Shown: positions 17,699 through 25,495 of the stretch, one piece after another
How the letters are laid out: each line of letters starts with the position of its first letter
Numbering within the stretch: the stretch's first letter is position 1
Position numbers and translations under genes: made by a program
The notes under the pieces: generated by a model
Databases searched by the model: none
Told to the model about the DNA's origin: nothing
Seen by the model: the letters and a program-made list of their open reading frames with translations, nothing else
Assembly: GCA_964484135.1 (NCBI GenBank)
Contig: CAZAEL010000009.1
Location: 1 to 59,923, forward strand
Origin: CAZAEL01 sp964484135
Lineage (GTDB): Bacteria > Elusimicrobiota > Elusimicrobia > FEN-1173
Reading direction: 5' to 3'
DNA: 59,923 bases

Positions 17699-19339
17699 AT
17701 GAGCGCTGAAGGCGAATACCTCCCCGACACCGCCGAAACCCTGGACGCCTTTTACGGCGCGCAGGAGGACCCCTGGAAGACCCGGACGCTCCCGGAAAAA
17801 CGGGTCCGGTACCGGGAACTCCGGAAGCTCCTGCCTCCCTTCCGTCCCAAGCACGCCCTGGACCTGGCCTGCGGGGAGGGGGATTTCACCGAATTCATTT
17901 CAAGACGGGCCGACCGGGTGACCGCGTACGATTTGTCCGGCGTGGCCGCGGAACGCGCCCGGCGCCGCGCGCCCGCGGCCTCCGTGGAGGCGCGGGACGT
18001 CCGCTCCCTCTCGTCCGAGGCCCTGGACCCCTTCGACGCGGTGGTCTGGCTCGACGCCCTGAACTTCATCTCCCACCAGGAGAGCGGCGAGGTCCTGCGG
18101 CGGCTGGAGGAGGGCGGCCGCGGGAAAAAGAAACATTTCCTGTTTTCCTCCCGCATCCTGCCGGCGCACAGGACGGACATGCAATACCGTCCGGGCTATG
18201 ATTTCCCGTCTCCGGATGACTTCCTGCGGCACGTGGCCGCCCGCTTCCCCAACGCCCGCTCCCGGCCCGTACAGCTCCACCACGACCTTCGGCCCTTCCG
18301 CTCCCTGGATCCCGCCCAAAAAACCCTGTGGATCCTGCTCAAGGCCACGGGCAAGCTGGGGCTCTACCCCTGGCAGGTGGCGGCGGCTCAGGCCCTTTGG
18401 GGGCTGGGCCCCTGGCGGGCGCTTTGGTCCCCCTTCGTGATCCACCTGGCCGTGACCGCGGAATCCCCGTCCTATTACGACGGCGCGCTGGCGGAGGACG
18501 TGACGGACCGCATCCTGAACCGGCCGGCCGCGGCCTGGATCGTGGAGCGGCTCATGTCCAGCCGGATCACGCCGAACCAGATCACGGCCGTGTCTTTCGT
18601 CCAGGGGCTGGCCGCGGCCGGACTGATCGCCGCGGGCGGGCCCGCGGCCGCGCTGTCCGGCGCCCTGCTCCTGGAAATGTCCATCGTGGTGGACTGCGTG
18701 GACGGACAGCTGGCCCGCGCCAAGAACATGACCTCCGAATGGGGCGACATCTTCGACCACACCTCCGACGATTTCACCCTGGCGGCCATCTGCGGGGCCG
18801 CGCTGTGGCACCTCCGCGGGACCTGGCCCGGCCCCTGGCTGGCCTTGACCGGCGCCCTGGCCTTCCTGGCCATGCTGCATTTGACCATCTCCCAGTATTT
18901 CTATTCGTCGGAGTACGCCTCTTTCGTGGGCAAGGGCGCGCCGGAAAAAATCCGCACGGACCGGGACCGCGTGCGGGCCATGGACCGGGAACGGCCCTGG
19001 GGCTGGAAGACCGTCGGATCCAAACTGTTGCTGAAGTACTACGCCCTCCGTCTCTGGGCCATCCGGGCCCACGCCCTGGCCTTCAACCGCGATCGGGCAC
19101 GGGTGTCCCTGTCTGAAAGGGACGAAAGGGCCCGGCGGGCCTATCACGAGGACCAGGCCCCGGTCCTGCGCCTTTGGCGTTTCTGCGGGGTCAGCTCCGT
19201 GGCCCTCCTCTTCGTGGTCCTGACGCTGTTCCGGCAGATGTCCGCCCTGCTCCTGGCCCTGGCCGTCCTGGGCCACCTCTATTTCGGGCTCTGCCTGTGG
19301 AAGCAACGGCGGGCGGACGCAAGATCGTTCACCTTATGA
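17699..19339 (+). CDS. Fusion: SAM methyltransferase + CDP-alcohol phosphatidyltransferase
   Basis: 546 aa from the ATG at 17699 (an ATG at 17681 is possible). Residues ~1-200 are a class I methyltransferase: ALDLACGEGDFTEFI, DLSGVAAERARRRAP and VVWLDALNFISH, like NodS-type enzymes. From ~260 an integral-membrane CDP-alcohol phosphatidyltransferase begins (ILNRPAAAWIVERLMSSRIT, TPNQITAVSF). Its full catalytic motif DG(x)2AR(x)8G(x)3D(x)3D lies at ~335-357, with Asp332, 335, 353 and 357 all present. The remaining ~150 residues contain further transmembrane helices. The enzyme should transfer a phospho-alcohol group from a CDP-linked donor to a lipid or sugar acceptor. The fused methyltransferase may act on the same product. 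The next gene is a second, degenerate member of the family. Confidence 0.82.
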   Translation: MSAEGEYLPDTAETLDAFYGAQEDPWKTRTLPEKRVRYRELRKLLPPFRPKHALDLACGEGDFTEFISRRADRVTAYDLSGVAAERARRRAPAASVEARDVRSLSSEALDPFDAVVWLDALNFISHQESGEVLRRLEEGGRGKKKHFLFSSRILPAHRTDMQYRPGYDFPSPDDFLRHVAARFPNARSRPVQLHHDLRPFRSLDPAQKTLWILLKATGKLGLYPWQVAAAQALWGLGPWRALWSPFVIHLAVTAESPSYYDGALAEDVTDRILNRPAAAWIVERLMSSRITPNQITAVSFVQGLAAAGLIAAGGPAAALSGALLLEMSIVVDCVDGQLARAKNMTSEWGDIFDHTSDDFTLAAICGAALWHLRGTWPGPWLALTGALAFLAMLHLTISQYFYSSEYASFVGKGAPEKIRTDRDRVRAMDRERPWGWKTVGSKLLLKYYALRLWAIRAHALAFNRDRARVSLSERDERARRAYHEDQAPVLRLWRFCGVSSVALLFVVLTLFRQMSALLLALAVLGHLYFGLCLWKQRRADARSFTL

Positions 19340-20097
19340 GCGCCGCCTCCGAGCGTTGGCAAAGAATTCTTCAAAGCTACACCCCGCAAAAAAAAGCCTG
19401 GGACAGGACCTACCCCTGGCTGGCCTTTGTCCTGCGGCCCCTCTCCTTTCCCGTGACCTGGGCCCTCATGCCCCTCGGAATCACCGCCAACCAAGTGACG
19501 TTCCTGACCCTGATCCTGGGCCTGGGGGCCCTGGCCTGTTTCGCGCAGGGCCTGTTCCTGTGGGCCTCGGTGCTCATGATCCTTTTGAACCTCTTCGACT
19601 GCGTGGACGGCAATCTGGCCCGCCTGCGGCCGCCGCCCGCCGTGCCCGCCGGCAAGTTTTACGACCAATTGGTGGGCCTGGTGTGGTACGCCGCCTATTT
19701 CTTCCTGGGCCTGGGCCTGGCGCGGCAGGGCTCCGGCGACTGGGACCCTCTGACCCTCCTGGCCGCGGGCGCGGGCGCCAGCGTCCTGAAGATGATGGGG
19801 CTCCACGTCCGGGGAAATTTCTGGAACGTCTTGGGCTCCGTTTGGGAAAAGGAAAAATCCCAAAAGCCCCTTTCCGGCGAATCACAGGCCAGGACCGCGT
19901 CCTGGTATTACCGGCTTTATTACAACCTGACGGATCTGCAGGGGCAGGACCCCCTTTTGCTTCTGGCGGCGCTGACCGGCGGGCTGGACCTCTTTTTGTT
20001 GGCGAGCGTCCTTCTCCTGGGAGGGGAAACGCTGTTCCTGCTCGTCTTCTACGTGCTTCGCGCGGGCCGAATGGCCCACAACGCAAACCGAAAATGA
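19336..20097 (+). CDS. CDP-alcohol phosphatidyltransferase family protein with degenerate motif
   Basis: 253 aa, ATGA overlap. Several transmembrane segments; ITANQVTFLTLILGLGALAC and FDCVDGNLAR identify the family. The spacer after AR is nine residues rather than eight, and the fourth catalytic Asp is replaced by Gly114 (G-KFY-D-QLV-G). The first three Asp (88, 91, 110) remain. It could be an inactive partner that forms a heterodimer with the fused enzyme upstream, since this family works as dimers, or an enzyme of altered mechanism. Both are inference. Confidence 0.75.
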   Translation: MSAASERWQRILQSYTPQKKAWDRTYPWLAFVLRPLSFPVTWALMPLGITANQVTFLTLILGLGALACFAQGLFLWASVLMILLNLFDCVDGNLARLRPPPAVPAGKFYDQLVGLVWYAAYFFLGLGLARQGSGDWDPLTLLAAGAGASVLKMMGLHVRGNFWNVLGSVWEKEKSQKPLSGESQARTASWYYRLYYNLTDLQGQDPLLLLAALTGGLDLFLLASVLLLGGETLFLLVFYVLRAGRMAHNANRK

Positions 20098-21311
20098 ACA
20101 TTTGCCTTTTCACCAAAACCACCCTGGCCCACGGCACGGGGGGGGTGGAGGTGCACGCCGAAACCCTTTGCCGGAAAGTCCCGGCCCTGGGGCACCGGCT
20201 CACGCTCCTGGCCACGGCCCACCCCCGGGGCCTGGACCGGGAGGAACGCCACGGCTGCGCCGTGCATTATCTGGCCGGAACCCGACCCGCCCGCTATTCC
20301 AACGCTTACTGGCGCGCCGGCGTCGAAAAATTTCTGGAGCTGCATCGCGGGCGGCCCTTTGACGTGGTTTGGTCGCAGGATTTCGCCGGCTTCTCGTACG
20401 CCCGCGACCTGCGCCCGCGCGCGAACGTCCCCCTGATGTCCATCATGCACGGCCCCACGTGGGCGGGCCGGTTGCGCAGCGAATGGGCCCGCGTGGACAC
20501 CTTGCCGGAGCTGGCGCGGTTCTTCCTGAAATTTTTTCCGGAGGCCGCGCTTTTTTACGGGCCGTGGTACCGGCGGATGATGCGGGCCTCCGACCAAATC
20601 GTCGCGGTGAGCCACGAGACGGGTCAGGCCTACCGGGAGGACCACGGACTTCCGGAGGGGAAATTGGCCGTGGTGTGCAACGGCATCGACACCGCCCTTT
20701 TCCGGCCCGACGATGAATCGGGGCGGCGGACGCGCCGGGCCTGGTCCCTCGCGGAAACCGACCGGGTGATCCTCATGGCCGCGGTGGTGCACAAACAGAA
20801 GGGTTTCCACGTGGGGATGGAGGCCTTCCGCCGCGTCCGCGCTTCCCTCCCGCAGGCCAGGCTCATGGTGGTGGGAGACGGCCCCCACCTGGCGGAGCTG
20901 AAAGATCTCGCACGCTCCTGGGGGCTGGAAGGCGACGTGCGGTTCTGCGGGCGGGCCGGCCGGGAAGAGATGCCGGGTTATTACAACGCCTGCGACCTGT
21001 TCCTGAACCCCACCCTGCGGGAAGAGGGGCTCGCCCTCACGATGGTGGAGGCCATGGCCTGCGGAAAACCTTCCGTCGTCTCACGGGCGGGGGGAACCCA
21101 GTCCACCATTGAAGAAGGGGTGAGCGGCCTGTTCGTGGAGAGGGGCGACAGGGACGGCATCGCGCAGAAAACGGCGGAACTGCTGAACGACCCCGCCCGG
21201 CGGAAAGCCATGGGCCAGGCGGCGCGGGACCGCGCCGTGTCCTTTTTCAGCGAAGACAAGATGACCAAAGATTATCTGTCCCTGTCCGAGAGCCTCCTGC
21301 GCCGCCCATGA
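20094..21311 (+). CDS. Glycosyltransferase family 4
   Basis: 405 aa. N-terminal GT-B loop GTGGVEVHAETLCRK, then VCNGIDTALFRPDDE, AAVVHKQKGFHVGMEAF, MVVGDGPHLAELKDLA, and EX7E region EEGLALTMVEAMACGKPSVV followed by SRAGGTQSTIEEGVSGLFV. A complete enzyme with an intact donor site. Its start overlaps the CDP-alcohol transferase gene; its stop overlaps the next glycosyltransferase. Confidence 0.88.
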   Translation: MNICLFTKTTLAHGTGGVEVHAETLCRKVPALGHRLTLLATAHPRGLDREERHGCAVHYLAGTRPARYSNAYWRAGVEKFLELHRGRPFDVVWSQDFAGFSYARDLRPRANVPLMSIMHGPTWAGRLRSEWARVDTLPELARFFLKFFPEAALFYGPWYRRMMRASDQIVAVSHETGQAYREDHGLPEGKLAVVCNGIDTALFRPDDESGRRTRRAWSLAETDRVILMAAVVHKQKGFHVGMEAFRRVRASLPQARLMVVGDGPHLAELKDLARSWGLEGDVRFCGRAGREEMPGYYNACDLFLNPTLREEGLALTMVEAMACGKPSVVSRAGGTQSTIEEGVSGLFVERGDRDGIAQKTAELLNDPARRKAMGQAARDRAVSFFSEDKMTKDYLSLSESLLRRP

Positions 21312-22467
21312 CGGCCGGCCTCGCGCGTCCCCTCCGCGTGGTGCACGTGGCCGGCAGCGCCCAATGGGCCGGGGGCGAGGTGTTCCTGCAGCAAATGGCG
21401 GAGCGCCTGGACCGGAAACGGTTCGAGATGCGGCTGGTCTGTCCGGAAGAAGGGCCCCTGTCGGCGGAAATGTCGCGGCGCGACATCCCCTGCGAAGTGG
21501 TGCCCCTCCACCCCCTGGGAAACCCCCGCCCCATCTGGAAACTGCGGCGGCTCCTGAACCTGTGGGAAGCGGACGTGGTCCAATCCCACGGCGCCCGATC
21601 CAACTTTTACGCGCGCCTGGCCGCGGGAGGACGAATCCCGCACATTTCCACCGTCCACAACGCCTTGGGCGACTATCCGGTCTCGCCCCTTCGCAAGGGC
21701 CTGTACCAGGCCCTGGACGCCTGGTCCGCGGCCCGGTCCCGACGGATCGTGTGCGTGGCCGACGCCCTGCGGCGGGAGTTCCTGGAACGGGCGCCCTCCT
21801 TGGAGGGAAAGACCCTGGTGATCCACAACGGCGTGGACGCGGCGAAATACGACCCTTCCCGCTTCGACCCCGAAAAGACCCGGGCCGCCCTGCAGCTCAA
21901 ACCGGTCTGGACCCTGGGCGTGATCGGACGCATGACCCCCCAAAAGGGGCACATCTACCTCCTGGAGGCGCTGCGCCGGGCCCAGGCCGTCCTGCCCACC
22001 TTTCAACTGCTCCTGGCCGGAGACGGGCCCCTGCGGTCCTGGCTCGAGCAGAAAACCGTGGCGTACGGCCTGCGCCCGTTCTGCCATTTCCTGGGGGTGC
22101 GGTCCGACGTCCCGGCGCTTTTGTCGGTCATGGACGCGGTGGTTCTGCCGTCCGTGTCCGAAGGGTTTCCCTATGTGCTCCTGGAGGCGCTGGCCATGAA
22201 ACGGCCGGTGGAGCTTCGCAAGTGAACGGCGTTTCCGAGATCATCCCCTCCTCCGAAGAAGGATACCTGGTGCCGCCGCGACAGCCGGAAAAGCTGGAAG
22301 AGGCGCTGCGGCGGCTCCTCCAGGACCCCGGGGAAGCCCGGCGGCGGGCGGAGAACGGCCACCGCCGCGTCAAGGACAGGTTCGACGTGCGGAAATCCGT
22401 GGCCCGGTGGGAGGCGCTGTACCTTGAGACGGCTTCCGAAAGCCGGGGCGGGCGGGGGAAGCGCTGA
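21308..22467 (+). pseudogene. Glycosyltransferase family 4, interrupted by a -1 frameshift near 22211
   Basis: The N-terminal part (21308-22225) reads as a normal GT4 through VSEGFPYVLLEALAMKRPV, then ends early in ELRK-stop. The missing end is in another frame from about 22213: ASQVNGVSEIIP, EEGYLVPPRQPEKLEEALRRLL, continuing to the stop at 22465-22467. Adding one base between 22211 and 22212 restores the family-typical KRPV-x-ASQVNGVSE. Full length would be ~386 aa. Either a real frameshift mutation, phase variation or an assembly error. The flanking 4-nt and 1-nt overlaps are intact, which favours a recent event or an error. Confidence 0.85.
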
Positions 22468-24308
22468 TGTGCGGCATCGCCGGGTTCCGGGGCTTCCGGG
22501 ACGACGCCCTGCTCCGCAAGATGACGGACCGCCTCCGGCACCGGGGGCCGGACAGCGACGGCTTTTACATCACCCCGGACATGAGCCTGGGCATGCGCCG
22601 GCTGGCCGTGCTGGACGTGCAAGGGGGGGGCCAGCCCCTCTTCAACGAAACGCGGCGGGTGGCCGTGGTGTTCAACGGCGAGATTTACAATTTCCGGGAA
22701 CTCCGGGAGACCTTGACGAAGCGGGGCCACCGCTTCGCCACCCGGACGGACACCGAGGTCCTGGTCCACTTGTACGAGGAAGAGGGCGAAGACCTGGTGA
22801 AATCCCTCAACGGCATGTTCGCCTTCGCCCTCTGGGACGAGGACAAAAAACGGCTCTTCCTGGCCCGCGACCCGCTGGGGATCAAACCGCTCTATTACAC
22901 GGAATGGAACGGACGACTGGCCTTCGCCTCCGAGATCAAGGCGCTCCTCTGCCTGCCGGGGCTGTCGCGGGAGGTTTCTCCCGCGGCCCTGGCCTTTTAT
23001 CTCTCCCGCGGCTCCATCCCCGCGCCCCACTCCATCTTCCAATCCATCCGGAAGCTTCCGCCCGGGCATTGCCTGACCGCGGACAGCCGCGGCGTGAACA
23101 TCCGCCGCCACTGGTCCCCGCCCGCCCCGGACGAGTCCCTGCGCGGCGGCCGGATCCGGGAAGAGGCCGAAGCCTTGCTGTGCCGGGCCGTGGAAAGCCA
23201 GCTGGTGAGCGACGTGCCCCTGGGGGTCTTTCTCTCCGGCGGCCTGGATTCCGGCGCCGTGGCCGCCCTGGCCAGCCGCCGCGCGTCCCAGCCTCTCAAG
23301 ACCTTCACGGTGGGATACGCCCCGCCGGACCAGGACTACAACGAACTGGACAAAGCCAGGACCGTGGCGGAACGCTTCGGCTGCGACCACCGGGAATTCA
23401 TCCTGTCGCCCGGGATCGGCGACCTCCTCGGCCCCTTGACGCGGGCCTTCGACGAGCCCTTCGCCGACTCCTCCGCGGTGCCGACGTACCTGATCTCCCG
23501 CGAAAGCCGCCGCCACGTCACCGTGGCCCTCACCGGCGTGGGGGGAGACGAGCTTTTCGGCGGCTACCCTCGATACATGGGCCTCCTCTTGGCGAGCCCT
23601 TTGGAACGGATTCCCGCCGTGGTCCGGCGATGGGTCGGAAGGCTGGGACATTTCCTGCCGGACCGCGGCGGGAGCGTCAACTGGCCGGGCCGCGTCAAGC
23701 GGTCTCTGATCCATATCCATCATCCTCTGGGAGAACAGTACGCCCGCTGGACCGCCCTTTTGTCTCCGGAACTGCTCCGGGACCTGTGGCGGAACGGCGG
23801 GACATGGGAACCTTTTCCCTCCGAGAACGGCTCTCCTTCGTCCCTGGCCCAGAGGGATCTGCTGAACTATCTTCCGGACGACCTGCTCTGCCTGACGGAC
23901 CGCGTCAGCATGGCCCACTCCCTGGAAGCCCGCGTCCCCTTCTGCGACCTGCCCCTGGTGGAGTTCATGGCGCGCGTGCCTCTGTCCGCCAAACTGTCCG
24001 GGTTTTCCCTCAAACGAATCCTGAAAGACATCCTCCGGCCTCTCCTGCCGCCTTCCCTCCTTTCGCAGACCAAAAAGGGCTTTTCCATCCCCCTGGCCCG
24101 GTGGATCCGGGAAGAACTGGACGAGGCCTTGAACGACTGCCTGAGCGAAACCCGCCTCAAACAGCGGGGGCACTTCCGTCCGCAAACGGTGGAGGCCTTG
24201 CGCCGCGAGCATTCCGAAGGCCGCGCCGACCGGAGCGACGCGCTCTGGAGCCTCCTGATGCTGGAAATGTGGCACAGGGAATATGTGGACAACAAAGTGG
24301 TCTCATGA
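22467..24308 (+). CDS. asnB: Asparagine synthase (glutamine-hydrolysing) family protein
   Basis: 613 aa. Begins MCGIAGFRG, with the N-terminal nucleophile Cys2 of the class II glutaminase. RLAVLDVQGGGQPLFNE and FNGEIYNFRELR form the glutamine site. The synthetase half has the PP-loop LSGGLDSGAVAALASR (~255), and GVGGDELFGGYPRYM and SMAHSLEARVPFCD. Full-length and apparently active. In polysaccharide loci such AsnB homologues often amidate uronic acids or other sugar carboxylates rather than making asparagine; which applies here cannot be read from sequence. The ATG overlaps the upstream TGA by one base. Confidence 0.9.
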   Translation: MCGIAGFRGFRDDALLRKMTDRLRHRGPDSDGFYITPDMSLGMRRLAVLDVQGGGQPLFNETRRVAVVFNGEIYNFRELRETLTKRGHRFATRTDTEVLVHLYEEEGEDLVKSLNGMFAFALWDEDKKRLFLARDPLGIKPLYYTEWNGRLAFASEIKALLCLPGLSREVSPAALAFYLSRGSIPAPHSIFQSIRKLPPGHCLTADSRGVNIRRHWSPPAPDESLRGGRIREEAEALLCRAVESQLVSDVPLGVFLSGGLDSGAVAALASRRASQPLKTFTVGYAPPDQDYNELDKARTVAERFGCDHREFILSPGIGDLLGPLTRAFDEPFADSSAVPTYLISRESRRHVTVALTGVGGDELFGGYPRYMGLLLASPLERIPAVVRRWVGRLGHFLPDRGGSVNWPGRVKRSLIHIHHPLGEQYARWTALLSPELLRDLWRNGGTWEPFPSENGSPSSLAQRDLLNYLPDDLLCLTDRVSMAHSLEARVPFCDLPLVEFMARVPLSAKLSGFSLKRILKDILRPLLPPSLLSQTKKGFSIPLARWIREELDEALNDCLSETRLKQRGHFRPQTVEALRREHSEGRADRSDALWSLLMLEMWHREYVDNKVVS

Positions 24309-25495
24309 ACATCCTCACCGTCTGCGACGCTTTCTTCGAGGACCAGCCGGGGGGAGGGGCCCGCGTGCCCTGGGAGATTTCCCGGCGCCTGGCCCAGCGG
24401 GGCCATGGGGTGAGGCTGCTGGCCCGCCACTGGAAAGGCAAGCCCTTCGCGGAGGAACGGGAAGGGGTCCTGGTGGTGCGCCACCCTTGGAAGACACTCA
24501 ACCCCTGGGCCTTTTTCCGCGGCTTCCTCCGGTCGATCCCGTTGCTCCGCGGGCTGGACGCCATCCACATCCATCAACCTCTGCCGGCTCTCTTCGTCGT
24601 TCCGCGGACGTGGGCCGCCTTCGTCCCGCAGATCTATTTTTTCCATTCCCCCTGGGCGGAGGAGTACCGCATCAAAAGACGCTTCCACGGGGATTTCTCG
24701 CCGGCTTTCGCGCTGAACGCCTGGCTCCGGGAAAAGATCGAGGCCCTGGCCCTGCGCCGGCCCCGCCGCGTGGTCACCCTGAGCCGGTTCATGGAAGAAC
24801 AGCTCCGGGCCCACCACCGGATCCCTTCTAAAAAGATCGTGCGCCTGCAGGGGGCCGTGGACACACAAAGGTTCCGGCCCGAACATCCGGTGCAAGAGGC
24901 CCGGGCCCGGCTGAAATGGCCCGCCGAAGCCACGATCCTCCTCACGGTCAGGAACCTGGAGCCGCGCATGGGCCTGGAAAACCTGCTGGAGGCCCTGCCG
25001 CCCCTGCTGCGCCGTGAGCCGACGCTCCGGCTGTACATCGTGGGGCACGGCTCCCTGCGGGGCCTTTTGGAAAACAAGGCCGGGGAGCTGGGCCTTTCGA
25101 ATCGGGTCCTGTTCCTCGGCAAGGTCAGCGACGACCTCCTTCCCTTGTGTTATCAGGCCGCGGACCTTTTCGTCCTGCCCACCCGGGCCCTGGAGGGCTT
25201 CGGCCTGGTCACGGTGGAGGCGCTGGCCAGCGGATGCCCCGTGGTCGGGACGCCCGTGGGAGCCACGCCCGAGATCCTCCGGCCCCTGGACCCCGCGCTG
25301 CTCACGGCGGGGACCGGCCCTTCCGAGATCGGGCAGGCCCTGGAGAACCTCCTGGCGCGGCGGGCCCAGTGGCCGGCCCTGCGGGAACGGTGCGCCGAGC
25401 ATGCCGGGCAAAATTACGGATGGGACCGGCTCGTGGACCAGATCGAAAAGCTCACGGCGGACACCGTCGCGGTCGCCGCCCGCAGAAAACAATGA
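24305..25495 (+). CDS. Glycosyltransferase family 4
   Basis: 396 aa, ATGA overlap with asnB. FEDQPGGGARVPWEISRRLA (GT-B loop), RVVTLSRFMEEQL, RLQGAVDTQRFRPEH, LTVRNLEPRMGLENLLEAL, YIVGHGSLRGLLENKA, and LEGFGLVTVEALASGCPVVG with GTPVGATPEIL. The EX7E-type glutamate pair is intact. Likely adds a sugar to the growing repeat unit. Confidence 0.88.
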   Translation: MNILTVCDAFFEDQPGGGARVPWEISRRLAQRGHGVRLLARHWKGKPFAEEREGVLVVRHPWKTLNPWAFFRGFLRSIPLLRGLDAIHIHQPLPALFVVPRTWAAFVPQIYFFHSPWAEEYRIKRRFHGDFSPAFALNAWLREKIEALALRRPRRVVTLSRFMEEQLRAHHRIPSKKIVRLQGAVDTQRFRPEHPVQEARARLKWPAEATILLTVRNLEPRMGLENLLEALPPLLRREPTLRLYIVGHGSLRGLLENKAGELGLSNRVLFLGKVSDDLLPLCYQAADLFVLPTRALEGFGLVTVEALASGCPVVGTPVGATPEILRPLDPALLTAGTGPSEIGQALENLLARRAQWPALRERCAEHAGQNYGWDRLVDQIEKLTADTVAVAARRKQ

